Assembly (NCBI RefSeq): GCF_016656965.1
Contig: NZ_CP067977.1
Span: 1,240,001-1,304,000, forward strand
Direction: 5' to 3'
Length of the DNA: 64,000 bases
Origin: Brevundimonas vitisensis
GTDB lineage: Bacteria > Pseudomonadota > Alphaproteobacteria > Caulobacterales > Caulobacteraceae
Under the pieces are notes generated by a model. It ran no database searches and was not told the DNA's origin. It saw only the letters and a list, made by a program, of their open reading frames with translations. The first letter of the stretch is position 1, and each line of letters opens with the position of its first letter. Positions 31,522 through 43,712 of the stretch are shown here, piece after piece. The position numbers and the translations under genes were made by a program.

Positions 31522-32520
31522 ATGCATCTCGCCCGCTTCCCTCGCGTCCGGCTGGCGCATCTGCCGACGCCGCTGGAGCCTCTGCCGCGCCTGTCCGAAG
31601 CCCTGGGTATCGACCTCTGGATCAAGCGGGATGACTGCACCGGCCTGGCGGGCGGCGGCAACAAGACGCGCAAGCTGGAGTTCCTGCTGGGCGACGCCCT
31701 GGAGCAGGGCGCGGACACCCTGGTCACCCAGGGCGCCGTCCAGTCCAACCATGTGCGCCAGACGGCGGCGGCCGCTGCGGCGCATGGGCTGAAGTGCGAC
31801 ATCATCCTGGAGGCGCGCACGGGATCGACGGCGAACGATTACCTGAACAACGGCAATGTCCTGCTGGACCGGCTGTTTGGCGCGACCCTTCGGACCGTGC
31901 CCCGCGACACGGACATGGTGGCCGAGCTGAAGACGACGGCCGAGGAAGTTCGCGCGCGCGGCGGGCGTCCCTATGTCATCCCCGGCGGCGGATCCAACGC
32001 CATTGGAGCCCTGGGCTATGTCGACTGCGCGCGCGAGATCGTGGTCCAGGCGGACGAGCTGGACCTGCCCGTCGATCACATCGTGACGGCGACCGGCAGC
32101 GCCGGCACCCATGCGGGTCTGGTCGCGGGCCTGGCGGTCATGGGGGCGGACATTCCCGTCCTGGGCATCGGCGTGCGGGCCCCCAAGGCGCGGCAGGAGG
32201 CCAATGTACTGAAACTGGCCCACCAGACGGCGGCCCTGCTGGGGCGGCCCGATGCGGTCACGCCGCAGATGGTGGTGGCCGACTGCGACTATGTGGGCGA
32301 GGGCTATGGCCTGGTGGATGAGGCGGTCATCGAGGCCCTGAAACTGGCGGCGCGGACGGACGCGATCCTGCTGGACCCCGTCTATACCGGCAAGGCGATG
32401 AAGGGCCTGATCGCCCTGGCCAAGAGCGGCCGGTTCCAGGGCGAAACGGTCGTCTTCCTGCACACGGGCGGGGCCCAGGGGCTGTTCGGCTATCAGGGCG
32501 AACTCGAAGGGGCGCTTTAG
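31522..32520 (+). CDS. D-cysteine desulfhydrase / cysteate lyase family PLP enzyme
   Basis: A 332-residue fold-type II PLP enzyme of the D-cysteine desulfhydrase/ACC deaminase family. The PLP lysine lies in [11 protein letters not shown] (about residues 45-54), followed by [18 protein letters not shown] and the phosphate-binding TGSAGTHAG. It should cleave D-cysteine (or L-cysteate in CuyA-type members) to pyruvate, ammonia and sulfide or sulfite. First gene of a four-gene run with racemase, transporter and AraC regulator. Confidence 0.88.
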   Translation: MHLARFPRVRLAHLPTPLEPLPRLSEALGIDLWIKRDDCTGLAGGGNKTRKLEFLLGDALEQGADTLVTQGAVQSNHVRQTAAAAAAHGLKCDIILEARTGSTANDYLNNGNVLLDRLFGATLRTVPRDTDMVAELKTTAEEVRARGGRPYVIPGGGSNAIGALGYVDCAREIVVQADELDLPVDHIVTATGSAGTHAGLVAGLAVMGADIPVLGIGVRAPKARQEANVLKLAHQTAALLGRPDAVTPQMVVADCDYVGEGYGLVDEAVIEALKLAARTDAILLDPVYTGKAMKGLIALAKSGRFQGETVVFLHTGGAQGLFGYQGELEGAL

Positions 32521-32522
32521 TC

Positions 32523-33227
32523 ATGGCGCGGATCCTGGGCATTCTGGGCGGGATGGGACCGGCGGCGACGGTCGCCTTTCTGGACCGTCTGGTCACCCTG
32601 ACGCCCGCCGAGCATGACGAGGATCACATCCGCGTCCTGATGGACATGAACCCCCAGGTCCCGAACCGCCATCGCAACCCGCCAGGGGCCGCCGAGGCGC
32701 TGGGCCGGATGGCGACCTCCCTGCGAGACATGGGAGCCCAGGTGCTGGCCATGCCCTGCAACACCGCCCACGCCCATGCCGCCGCCATCCGGGCGGCCGG
32801 CATCCCCTTCATCGACATGATCGAGCGGACGGCCACCGCAGCGGTCCAGACCGGTGCCCAGCGGGTCGGCATCCTGGCCACGCCCGGCGGTCAGGACCTC
32901 TATGTCGCCGAACTGGATCGCCAGGGGCGAGATGCCGTGGTGCTGGACAGCGGCGACCGGCGCGCCTTTCTGGACACCGTCTTTGCGGTCAAGCGGGGGG
33001 ATGTGGGCCCGGGTCCACGCGCCGAGATGCGCCGCCTCGCCGCCGCCCTGGTGTCGGAGGGGGCCCAGGTCGTGATCGCGGGATGCACCGAGGTGCCGCT
33101 GCTGCTGACCGCCGAGGACGTGACCGTGCCGCTGGTGGATTCGGCCGAGGTGCTGGCCATGGCCTGCATCGCCGCTTGCATACCAACGTCATCCTATGAC
33201 CAATGGCGCGCTGATTCAGTCATTTGA
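32523..33227 (+). CDS. Aspartate/glutamate racemase family protein
   Basis: A 234-residue racemase with the two catalytic cysteines in MPCNTAH and AGCTEVP, and the N-terminal GILGGMGPAATV. It begins two bases after the desulfhydrase stop. Interconversion of D/L-amino acids would feed or drain the neighbouring D-cysteine enzyme; the true substrate is unknown. Confidence 0.88.
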   Translation: MARILGILGGMGPAATVAFLDRLVTLTPAEHDEDHIRVLMDMNPQVPNRHRNPPGAAEALGRMATSLRDMGAQVLAMPCNTAHAHAAAIRAAGIPFIDMIERTATAAVQTGAQRVGILATPGGQDLYVAELDRQGRDAVVLDSGDRRAFLDTVFAVKRGDVGPGPRAEMRRLAAALVSEGAQVVIAGCTEVPLLLTAEDVTVPLVDSAEVLAMACIAACIPTSSYDQWRADSVI

Positions 33228-33236
33228 GTACATGGA

Positions 33237-34526
33237 TTGCCGCCCCAGCCCCTCGTCTCCCTGCGTCCGGGCACCCTGATCCTCTTAGCGGCCTGCCATT
33301 TCGCCGCCTTCGTCGATCGGTCCCTGCCCGCCGTGTTCGCGCCCTCGCTGAAACAGGCCTTTGGCCTCAGCGACACCCAGATCGGGGCCTTGCAGGGCCC
33401 GGCCTTCGTTGCGGTGTTCGCGATCGCCACCCTGCTGACCGGGACCCGGCACAACAGGCTGGGCGTGCGTTCGCTGCTCGTCGGATGCCTTCTGCTGTGG
33501 ACCCTGGCCAGTCTCGCCTTCGCCCTGTCAGCCTCTTATGAGGCCCTGCTGGCCTCGCGGCTGCTGCTGGGGCTTGGACAGGCGGCCTTCGCACCGACCG
33601 CGCTTCGGCTGCTGACCCAGGGCGTGCCTGCTCCGCAGCTCGGCCGGGCCACGTCTGTCTTTACCGCCGGTTCCGCCACGGGTCGCAGCGGGGCCCTGCT
33701 GATCGGCGGTCTGATCCTGGTGATTCTGACCCAGTTTCCCGCCGCCGCCGGGGATGAGCCGTGGCGCCTGGCCATCGTCGCGATGGTCGTGCCCAACCTG
33801 ATCCTGGTCGCGCTGCTGTTGCGCCAGATCCGGGGCACGGATGTCCCGCCTCTGCCCCAGGCCGGGCTGGGCCGGGCCCTGGCCCGCATCGCGCGGCACC
33901 CCCTGGGCCTGGGTCTGCATATCCTGGCGGCGTCCGGCATCATCCTGATGGTTCAGGCTGCGGCTGGCTGGGTGCCCTCCATCTTCAACCGGTCCATCGG
34001 CCTCAGCCCGGCCGACAGCGCCCTGCTGGCCGGAGCCGTCGTCCTGGTGGCGGCCCCCATCGGCCATATGGGGGCGGGCTGGCTGCTGGATCGCCATCTG
34101 GCGCGCGGCGGGGGGCCGGGCGTTCTGATGGTGGCCGGCGCCGCCGTGGCGGTGGCCGGCGCGTCCATCCTGGCCGTGGCACAGCAGCCGATCGGTGCGG
34201 TGGCGGGCCTGACCCTCATCACCGCTGGCGGAGGCGCAGCCGCTCTGGTCGCCCTGGCCGCCATCCATCCGCTCAGTCCGCCGGCCCTGAAGGGCTCGAT
34301 GGTCAGCCTCTATCTGGCGATTGTCGCTGTTCTGGGGTCGGCGCTGGGGCCCCTGCTGACCGGGGTCGTCAGCGACCGCCTGTTCCCCCACGCGACAGGG
34401 CTCAGCCTGTCCCTGGTTACCGTCATGGGGACAGCGGGTCTGGTTGTCACAGCCTCTGCCCTGGCCGGGCATTCAGCATGGATGCGCCTGGCGCAGGCCA
34501 CGCGCACAGAGGCCGCGGCCCCATGA
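33237..34526 (+). CDS. MFS transporter
   Basis: A 429-residue major facilitator with about 12 membrane helices. The first is GTLILLAACHFAAFVDRSLP, followed by SDTQIGALQGPAFV and the loop 2-3-type segment TRHNRLGVRSLLV. A stop lies 12 bases upstream in frame and no ATG precedes helix 1, so the start is TTG at 33237. Likely imports or exports the amino-acid-type substrate of the operon. Confidence 0.85.
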   Translation: MPPQPLVSLRPGTLILLAACHFAAFVDRSLPAVFAPSLKQAFGLSDTQIGALQGPAFVAVFAIATLLTGTRHNRLGVRSLLVGCLLLWTLASLAFALSASYEALLASRLLLGLGQAAFAPTALRLLTQGVPAPQLGRATSVFTAGSATGRSGALLIGGLILVILTQFPAAAGDEPWRLAIVAMVVPNLILVALLLRQIRGTDVPPLPQAGLGRALARIARHPLGLGLHILAASGIILMVQAAAGWVPSIFNRSIGLSPADSALLAGAVVLVAAPIGHMGAGWLLDRHLARGGGPGVLMVAGAAVAVAGASILAVAQQPIGAVAGLTLITAGGGAAALVALAAIHPLSPPALKGSMVSLYLAIVAVLGSALGPLLTGVVSDRLFPHATGLSLSLVTVMGTAGLVVTASALAGHSAWMRLAQATRTEAAAP

Positions 34527-35521
34527 TCGAGCAGTTCCGCTTTTCCAGCGACGACCTGCCTGAGGAGGAGGCCTTCGACCGCTATCGCGAGCTTTACGCC
34601 TCGGGGGCCGACGTCACGCGCGGCACGGGTCCGTTCCGGGCGCAGGTCAGCGCCACGCGTCTGGACCGGATCATCCTGTTCCATCGCCAGCTGTCCGGGG
34701 TGGTGCATGCCCGCCAGGCCCGCGTCCATGCGGACGGATTCGACCATTTCGTGGTGACCCTGGTCGTGTCGGGCAGCCAGATCATACACATGGGCGATAC
34801 CGGGCCGGTCGTCGCCTATGCGGGGGACGTCATTCTGACCGACATGCAGAAGCCCAGCCACACCGAGATCCGCGACGCCGTCCTGGTCACCGCCAGCGTG
34901 GCGCGGGACCTGATGGAGGCCGCCCTGGGCAGCCAGTTGGCCACAGCGCATGGCCATATCGTCACGTCTCCGCGCAGCGACGTCCTGGCCGACTTCATGG
35001 CCTCGCTCGCCCATCGTGCCCCGACCCTGGACCCTGCGGCCGTACCCGGCCTGTGCCGCGCCTTCATCCAGATTCTCGGTGCCGCCTGGCATTCGGCCCG
35101 GCCCAGCCCCCGCAGCCAGGCCCTGCAACAGGAACTGGCCCAGCGCGACGCCGTCGACCGCTATCTGGCGCTGCACCTTTCGGATCGCAGCCTGTCGGCC
35201 GAAAGCCTTGCGGCCGCGGTCGGCCTGTCGCGATCGGCCCTCTACCGGCTGTTCGAACGTCAGGGTGGGGTGTCGCGCTATATCCAGGCGGTGCGTCTGG
35301 ATGCCCTGCGCGCCGCGCTGGACGACGGCGTTGCCCTGCCGCTCTCCACCCTGGCCACCGCCCATGGGTTCGCGACCGAAAGCCATATGAGCCGGGCCTT
35401 CAGCGCCACCTATGGCACCTCGCCCGGGGCCTATCGCATGGCCGCCCTGGCCGGGGCCGAGGGGCGCCGTATCGAACTGGCCCGCCGCCGCTGGAACGGC
35501 TGGATGATGAAGCTGGACTGA
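34523..35521 (+). CDS. AraC family transcription regulator
   Basis: A 332-residue regulator: an N-terminal AraC-binding-like sensor (about 40-190, with FDHFVVTLVVSGSQIIHMG) and a C-terminal double HTH (SAESLAAAVGLSRSALYRLFERQGG, LSTLATAHGFATESHMSRAFSATYG). Its ATG overlaps the MFS stop, so it is the last gene of the operon and probably controls it. Confidence 0.92.
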   Translation: MIEQFRFSSDDLPEEEAFDRYRELYASGADVTRGTGPFRAQVSATRLDRIILFHRQLSGVVHARQARVHADGFDHFVVTLVVSGSQIIHMGDTGPVVAYAGDVILTDMQKPSHTEIRDAVLVTASVARDLMEAALGSQLATAHGHIVTSPRSDVLADFMASLAHRAPTLDPAAVPGLCRAFIQILGAAWHSARPSPRSQALQQELAQRDAVDRYLALHLSDRSLSAESLAAAVGLSRSALYRLFERQGGVSRYIQAVRLDALRAALDDGVALPLSTLATAHGFATESHMSRAFSATYGTSPGAYRMAALAGAEGRRIELARRRWNGWMMKLD

Positions 35522-35633
35522 CGCGACGAATCCCAAATGCGGGATGGCCGGACATTCGGCACTGGGCGGTCAGGCCTTAACGTCACGCTTTGGGCCTTTT
35601 GCCTCCCCGCCCCCGCCAACATCAAGGCCGCCC

Positions 35634-35756
35634 ATGCTGCCGACCTTCCTTGTGATCGCCATCGTCATCGGGGTGATCGCCCTGTTCATGGCCCCCCAGA
35701 TCCGGACCGCCCTTCGTCGTCTGCGGCGCAGGCGTCGGCGCGGCAGCGATCTATGA
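35634..35756 (+). CDS. Possible 40-residue membrane peptide
   Basis: MLPTFLVIAIVIGVIALFMAP is a single membrane helix followed by an arginine-rich tail (RRLRRRRRRG). The composition is typical of real small membrane proteins. The stop overlaps the end of the convergent dehydrogenase gene by six bases. Confidence 0.45.
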   Translation: MLPTFLVIAIVIGVIALFMAPQIRTALRRLRRRRRRGSDL

Positions 35757-36884
35757 GCCTTCAAAGCTGACGATCTGGCGCACCACCCGTCCCTCGGCCA
35801 GCCGGTCGAAGGCGGTGTTGATCTGGTCCAGGGGCACCGAGCCGCTCATCAGACGATCGACCGGCAACCGCCCCTGGCGAAACAGGGCGATATAGCGGGG
35901 GATGTCGCGGCTGGGCACGCAGGTGCCGATATAGCTGCCCTTCAGCGTCCGCTCCTCACCGACCAGAGACACGACATTGACCGCCAGGGTCGCGTCGGGC
36001 GGCGGCAGACCGGCTGTCACCGTCAGGCCGCCGCGCCGCGTCATGCGCCAGGCGGCGTCCAGGGCGCGCACCGAGCCGGCCATTTCAATCGCCACATCGG
36101 CGCCGCCGCCGGTCAGGGCCCGAACCTGCTCGACCGCATCGGCGTCGCCTGCATTCACCGTGGCGACGGGTCCGAGGGTGCGCGCCAGGGCCAGCTTGTC
36201 TTCGTCCAGATCGACCGCCACGACGGGCGTGGCCCCGCAGGCCAGCGCCCCCAGCACACTGGCCAGGCCCACACCGCCCAGACCGACCACCACCACCGAC
36301 TGCCCCGCCCGCACGCCGGCCGTATTCACGACCGCTCCGACACCGGTCAGGACGGCACAGCCGAACAGCGCCGCCTGGTCGAACGGCAGGTCATCGTCCA
36401 CCCGCACCAGCGAGCGCCGCGACACCACCGCGTGCTCGGCAAAGGCGGAACAGCCCAGATGGTGATGGATCGGCTCGGCCCCCGCATGGACGCGTCGTCC
36501 TCCGGCCAGCAGCTCGCCCCGGCCATTGGCTGCGGCACCCGGTTCACATAGGGCCGGGCGTCCCTCGGCACAGGGACTGCAGTGGCCGCAGGACGGCATG
36601 AAGACCATGACGACCCGGTCCCCGGGCTTCAGGTCCGTGACCCCCTCGCCCAGGGCCTCCACCACCCCGGCCGCCTCGTGTCCCAGGGCCATGGGCAGGG
36701 GACGGGGCCGATCGCCATTGATGACCGACAGATCCGAATGGCACAGCCCCGCTGCCTTGATCGCCACCAGCACCTCGCCGGGCCCCGGCGGATCCAGGTC
36801 GACGGCCTCGATCGACAGCGGGCGACTGTCGGCATAGGGCCTTTGCAGGCCGGTCGCCCTGAGGATTGCTGCGTGCGTTTTCAT
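35751..36884 (-). CDS. Zinc-dependent alcohol dehydrogenase
   Basis: A 377-residue medium-chain dehydrogenase. Catalytic zinc ligands lie in AGLCHSD and GHEAAG; structural zinc cysteines in CGHCSPCAEGRPALC. The NAD(P)-binding motif is GLGGVGLA with VAVDLDEDKLALA (Asp for NAD preference). Closest in style to class III/AdhC-type enzymes. Divergent from the thioesterase gene across a repeat-containing spacer. Confidence 0.92.
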   Translation of the reverse strand: MKTHAAILRATGLQRPYADSRPLSIEAVDLDPPGPGEVLVAIKAAGLCHSDLSVINGDRPRPLPMALGHEAAGVVEALGEGVTDLKPGDRVVMVFMPSCGHCSPCAEGRPALCEPGAAANGRGELLAGGRRVHAGAEPIHHHLGCSAFAEHAVVSRRSLVRVDDDLPFDQAALFGCAVLTGVGAVVNTAGVRAGQSVVVVGLGGVGLASVLGALACGATPVVAVDLDEDKLALARTLGPVATVNAGDADAVEQVRALTGGGADVAIEMAGSVRALDAAWRMTRRGGLTVTAGLPPPDATLAVNVVSLVGEERTLKGSYIGTCVPSRDIPRYIALFRQGRLPVDRLMSGSVPLDQINTAFDRLAEGRVVRQIVSFEGS

Positions 36885-36970
36885 GCCGAAGTCTCCATCC
36901 GCCGCACGCTAGGCGCTTGACGCGACGCAAGCCAAGCCCGAGCCTCGACCACGGACACTGTGCTCCGGCT

Positions 36971-37056
36971 GCCGACGACAGCGTCGGCGGCGGTAGCACC
37001 CAAAGACCAACCCGTGCTCAAGTAGCCGACGACCGCGTCGGAGGCGGTAGCACCCA
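36971..37056. repeat. Two ~32-bp repeats with internal hairpins
   Basis: The units at 36971-37002 and 37025-37056 share GCCGACGAC-GCGTCGG-GGCGGTAGCACCCA with three differences. Each contains CCGACG and CGTCGG separated by four bases, so each can form a hairpin. They lie in the 188-base spacer between the divergent dehydrogenase and thioesterase genes, the second ending 17 bases before the thioesterase ATG. Could be a dispersed palindromic element or a duplicated operator. Confidence 0.6.
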
Positions 37057-37072
37057 GAAGGAAGGATCCTCC

Positions 37073-37507
37073 ATGCCCGCCCGAGACGAAGGCCCCCTGG
37101 CCGAACGCGCGACCTACAAGGCCTTTCACATGGTCTCGACCCGCTGGGCGGACAACGATCAGTACGGCCACATCAACAATGCCAAATTCTACGAGTTCGT
37201 GGATTCGGCGGTGAACGCTCACCTTCTGGTCGCCGGCGCACTGGATGAATCGATCGGTCTGGTGGTGGATTCGGGCTGCCGCTACACCTCGTCCCTCGCC
37301 TTTCCGGATGTCATCGAGGTCGGGATCAAGGTCGATCGCATCGGCAACTCCAGCGTCACCTACGGCTTTGCCGTTTTCCGCCGTGGCACGGCGGTCCCGG
37401 CCGCCATCGGCCATTTCGTGCACGTCTATGTCGATGCCGAAACCCGCCGCCCCAAAGCCCTGCCGCCCAAGCTGCGCGGCGTGGTCGAGAACCTGAAGGC
37501 GGACTGA
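37073..37507 (+). CDS. 4-hydroxybenzoyl-CoA-type thioesterase
   Basis: A 144-residue hotdog-fold thioesterase. The signature TRWADNDQYGHINNAKFYEFVDSA contains the catalytic Asp of the YbgC/4HBT group. The ATG is preceded by AGGAAGGA. Substrate unknown; acyl-CoA clearance is usual for the family. Confidence 0.85.
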   Translation: MPARDEGPLAERATYKAFHMVSTRWADNDQYGHINNAKFYEFVDSAVNAHLLVAGALDESIGLVVDSGCRYTSSLAFPDVIEVGIKVDRIGNSSVTYGFAVFRRGTAVPAAIGHFVHVYVDAETRRPKALPPKLRGVVENLKAD

Positions 37508-37745
37508 CCCCTCCGCGCTCAAGCCCCGCATCTGCGGCCCAACGGGGCAGTTGCCCGATCTTTCGATGCCAGTGTTACCGGCGGGTGGAACCGGAAGGCA
37601 TGGCCGCCGGTTTCACCTTCGTCCCGATGTCGAGTTCTTCCGTCGGGTATTACGGCCCGGCCTGGTCACGCCCCCCCGACACCAGGCCGGGCCGCTCGCC
37701 TGTCAGCCTCTTGTGAGATTCCGGCCCCTGTCCCATGCTCGGGAC

Positions 37746-38381
37746 ATGTCGAACGAGTCGCCTGCCCGCCCCCGTGATCGTGCCGCGACCGAGGCCGCCA
37801 TCGTGGCGGTGGCCGAACGCCTGTTGCTGGCCCAGGGCTGGACTGGCCTGAACGTCCAGACCCTGGCGGCCGAGGCGGGCGTCGATCGCAAGCTGATCTA
37901 TCGCTATTTCGACGGCGTCGACGGCGTGGTCGCGCGCCTGGCCCAAGGCCTGGACCTGTGGCTGGGTCAGACCCTTGCCCGGCAGGGCCCGTCCGCCGCC
38001 ACCGGCTATCCGGCCTTCGTGCGTGAGACCCTGACCGCCTATCTGCGGGCGCTGCGGGCCAATCCGCTGATCCTGCGCCTGCTGGCCTGGGAGATGGCCC
38101 AGGACACGCCCCTGCTGCGGCGGACGGAGGCGGCGCGGTCCGATGTCCTGCAGGCCTGGGTTCGTGCCCGGCGTCCGAAACTTCGCCTGCCGCCCGAGGG
38201 CGACGTCATGGCCCTGAACGCCGTGCTGCTGGCGGCCATCCACCACCTGGCCCTGGCCGCCCAGGCGCGCGGCCGCTTCGCCGGGCTGGATCTGGACGAG
38301 GGCGGCTGGACCCGGATCGAAACGGCGGTTGAGCGCCTGATCACTGCGTGGCCGATTGAACCGGCCGCCATCTCGGCCTAG
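37746..38381 (+). CDS. TetR family transcription regulator
   Basis: A 211-residue regulator with the N-terminal TetR HTH (AAIVAVAERLLLAQGWTGLNVQTLAAEAGVDRKLIYRYFDGVD). The C-terminal ligand domain is unassigned. The ATG at 37746 opens just before the HTH. It lies between the thioesterase and the thiC riboswitch. The 238 bases upstream show no gene; they include a GCCCCG/CGGGGC inverted repeat. Confidence 0.88.
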   Translation: MSNESPARPRDRAATEAAIVAVAERLLLAQGWTGLNVQTLAAEAGVDRKLIYRYFDGVDGVVARLAQGLDLWLGQTLARQGPSAATGYPAFVRETLTAYLRALRANPLILRLLAWEMAQDTPLLRRTEAARSDVLQAWVRARRPKLRLPPEGDVMALNAVLLAAIHHLALAAQARGRFAGLDLDEGGWTRIETAVERLITAWPIEPAAISA

Positions 38382-38392
38382 GGTCGTGCCGT

Positions 38393-40457
<2,065 letters not shown>

Positions 40458-40462
40458 TCCTC

Positions 40463-41253
<791 letters not shown>

Positions 41254-41309
41254 TGGGCTGCTCAGCGAATCAGCGGACGTACCGTATGCTCGCTGCTTGA
41301 GGGGGACAC

Positions 41310-42941
41310 ATGGCAGAACCGGCAAAAGCGGCCCGACCCGCGCCTGCAGACAACGATGAGCGCAATGTAGGTGCGCGTGAACTTCTGGTGGGTCAGGCCG
41401 CCAATGAACTTGTCGTAGCCGTGGTCGGCCATGTCGGATCAGGTACGAGTGAGATTGCCGAGCTGGTAGCTAACCTCCTCGAGGATATCGGCGGGTTCGA
41501 GACGACCATCGTTAAAGCTCGGCGAGAGATCGAAGAGTGGGCTCGAGCCAATGGTAAGCCAGTGCCAGCCGACCGGGATCGTCTCGAAACCACTCAGGCG
41601 CTGCAGGACCTCGGCGATGCGATGCGCGCGCAGACTTCAGATTTTGCCTCGGTCGGAGAGGCGATAGCGGCGCGTATTCGGGTGCTGCGGGCTGAAAAAC
41701 AGGCAGTCGTAATTGAAGGCTCAGAACCCGTGGTCCCTGACGGCACACCTCGGGCATACGTCGTTGACGCCATCAGGCATCCGGCCGAGGTCGAGGTTCT
41801 AAGGCACATCTATCAAGACGCCTTCGTGCTTATCGGCGTGGTCTGTGACGAGGACGTTCGGATAACGCGCATCACTCGGAAGTATGAGAATGCCGGGCGG
41901 GCAGCGGCGGAAGCGCTGATGAAGTGCGACGCCAAACGCGGGCCAAAAAATGGGCAGCGAGTTTCTGACGCTTTCCATATGTCGGACTTCTTCGTCGACA
42001 ACAGCGAGCCCAGGCTGCTTGAGAATGGCGAGGGAAATTCGGACTGGAACGTCAATGAGAAGCTCACTCGCCTTCTCAAGATCGTGAGTCACAGTGAGGT
42101 AATCCGGCCTTCGATCGCAGAAACCGCAATGCATCATGCGTACAGTGCGTCGATGAGAAGCGCCTGCCTGTCGCGGCAGGTTGGAGCCGCTCTGATCGAC
42201 GATGCCGGGAACGTCATTGCTACCGGAACGAACGAGGCGCCCCGGGCCGGTGGCGGCGTATACGGTGAACTATTTGCCGACGAAGGTAGCGACCACAGGT
42301 GTGCCTTCTCGAACAAATATTGCAGTAATACTGTTCAGCAAAATGAGATCGCCACCCGCATCGTCGACAACATTCCGGCGCTTAAGTCTCTTCCTCCGGA
42401 AGAAAAGGCGGCGATTTCGGTGCAACTGCGTGATACTGACATCGGAGATTTGATCGAGTTCAGTCGCGCGGTGCACGCTGAAATGGATGCTCTGCTTTCA
42501 GCCGCTCGCGCTGGAACTTCCACAGTTGGGACCCGGCTCTACGTTACGACGTTCCCCTGTCATTATTGCGCGAGACACATTGTCTCTGCGGGAGTCGATG
42601 AGGTGCAGTTCATTGAGCCGTACCCGAAGAGCAAGGCCCTCTCGTTACACAAAGACAGCATCGAGACTGTGGCGAGTCGATGGTCATCCCCTTCTGACGT
42701 CCGCCTGAAAACGAAGGTCGGCGACGATGATACCCATCCCAAAGTTTTGTTCAGGCCGTTCGTAGGCGTTGCACCCCGAATGTATCGCCGAGCGTTCCTG
42801 AAAATGAGGGAATTAAAGGACAAGACGACAGGGAAGATGGATATCGGTAACCCTGAATGGGGTACCAGTTGGCACCTTCGTGCTGCTGGGTATGCTGAGT
42901 TGGAAGCCCAGATCGCTAATCGCGGGAATAAAGGTGGCTAG
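41310..42941 (+). CDS. Anti-phage dCTP deaminase (AvcD/DCD type)
   Basis: A 543-residue two-domain protein. The N-terminal ~250 residues are kinase-like with a P-loop GHVGSGTS (40-47). The C-terminal part (about 270-460) is a cytidine/deoxycytidylate deaminase with zinc ligands His389 and Glu391 (HAEMDALL) and Cys417/Cys420 (PCHYC). This architecture matches dCTP deaminases that deplete dCTP on phage infection. In Vibrio the enzyme is restrained by a nearby RNA (AvcI); only 56 bases separate it from the thiC fragment here. Base composition is visibly less GC-rich than the neighbours, a sign of transfer. Confidence 0.88.
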   Translation: MAEPAKAARPAPADNDERNVGARELLVGQAANELVVAVVGHVGSGTSEIAELVANLLEDIGGFETTIVKARREIEEWARANGKPVPADRDRLETTQALQDLGDAMRAQTSDFASVGEAIAARIRVLRAEKQAVVIEGSEPVVPDGTPRAYVVDAIRHPAEVEVLRHIYQDAFVLIGVVCDEDVRITRITRKYENAGRAAAEALMKCDAKRGPKNGQRVSDAFHMSDFFVDNSEPRLLENGEGNSDWNVNEKLTRLLKIVSHSEVIRPSIAETAMHHAYSASMRSACLSRQVGAALIDDAGNVIATGTNEAPRAGGGVYGELFADEGSDHRCAFSNKYCSNTVQQNEIATRIVDNIPALKSLPPEEKAAISVQLRDTDIGDLIEFSRAVHAEMDALLSAARAGTSTVGTRLYVTTFPCHYCARHIVSAGVDEVQFIEPYPKSKALSLHKDSIETVASRWSSPSDVRLKTKVGDDDTHPKVLFRPFVGVAPRMYRRAFLKMRELKDKTTGKMDIGNPEWGTSWHLRAAGYAELEAQIANRGNKGG

Positions 42942-43479
42942 ACTTAACGAGGTGAATTTTCTGAGGGCCGTCGCCCCTAGGCAGCCGCGCGCAATGAGCG
43001 CGATGCGTTTGCCGGTCGCTCAACCCCTCCAAATGACGCTCTTCCCTCGGGACGAAGAGAACCTCATCGCCACGGTCGTCTTTGAGGCCGTTCCGTTCGA
43101 CTTTGTTCGGCGTCTCGTGGCTAACTTGCGTCCAGGGGCGATTTTTGACCTGCGAGTTTCCCCGCGCTTTGACTACGGGGGCGCAACCCGACGGGCAGTG
43201 GTGGACTGGTTTAAGAGCAGCGGAGCACTCTATTATGATCTCTCCGGAGAGATTGGCGTGTTGCGAAAACACGACGCGCGCCTCAATCCCGTATTTGTCG
43301 GAGAAGCAGTGCGTGACCGTGTGATACCGCTCACCAATCAGGGCAGATCGTTGATCTTTTTGATCGATGAGCGGAACGACACACCTTCTTACGTGGAAGC
43401 TCTACTCGACGGTGTTGCTCCGGATAGAAACGAGTGGAATTGGATGCGGGTCGGCGGTGCCAATCAGGTTCTCGTTTAG
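42934..43479 (+). CDS. Unknown gene overlapping the dCTP deaminase (181 aa)
   Basis: A 181-residue protein. A GTG at 42934 overlaps the deaminase stop by eight bases; an ATG at 42994 gives a 161-residue alternative. The middle reads FDLRVSPRFDYGGATRRAVVDWFKSSGALYYDLSG, which faintly recalls DUF488, but I would not assign it. Same low-GC codon style as the deaminase. The overlap and shared composition suggest a two-gene defence operon. Confidence 0.65.
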   Translation: MARLNEVNFLRAVAPRQPRAMSAMRLPVAQPLQMTLFPRDEENLIATVVFEAVPFDFVRRLVANLRPGAIFDLRVSPRFDYGGATRRAVVDWFKSSGALYYDLSGEIGVLRKHDARLNPVFVGEAVRDRVIPLTNQGRSLIFLIDERNDTPSYVEALLDGVAPDRNEWNWMRVGGANQVLV

Positions 43480-43499
43480 GGGAAGTGATTGGGGTCTTC

Positions 43500-43672
43500 T
43501 CACCCCTCCCCCGCCAGCCCCCGCAACGCCTCCTCAAACACCCCCGCCGGCTGCCCCCGAGATCAGCCACTTCCCCTCCACCACCACGGCGGGCACGCCG
43601 TTGATCCCGCGCGAGACCCACAGCGCATCCGCCGCCCGCACCTCGGCGGCATGCAGGTCGTCGGGAGAGCCC
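43500..43672 (-). pseudogene. Degenerate 3' fragment of a FrnE-type DsbA oxidoreductase
   Basis: On the minus strand this reads LHAAEVRAADALWVSRGINGVPAVVVEGKWLISG, matching the C-terminus of the intact FrnE at 45351-46034 (YAAEVRAEEQLWLSRGINSVPAVVVEGKYLISG). A two-base deletion then shifts the frame, after which FEEALRGLAGEG and a stop continue in another frame. The N-terminal CPWC active site is absent. Divergence from the local copy is well above that of a fresh duplication. Confidence 0.85.
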
Positions 43673-43712
43673 CCCTCGCCCCCAACCCCATCCTTCGTCA
43701 GCGCGCCAAGCC

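Noticed and set aside
41254..41309. An AvcI-type antitoxin RNA upstream of the deaminase
   Set aside because: Only 56 bases are available, with no clear promoter or terminator; an RNA overlapping the gene cannot be excluded but is not supported.
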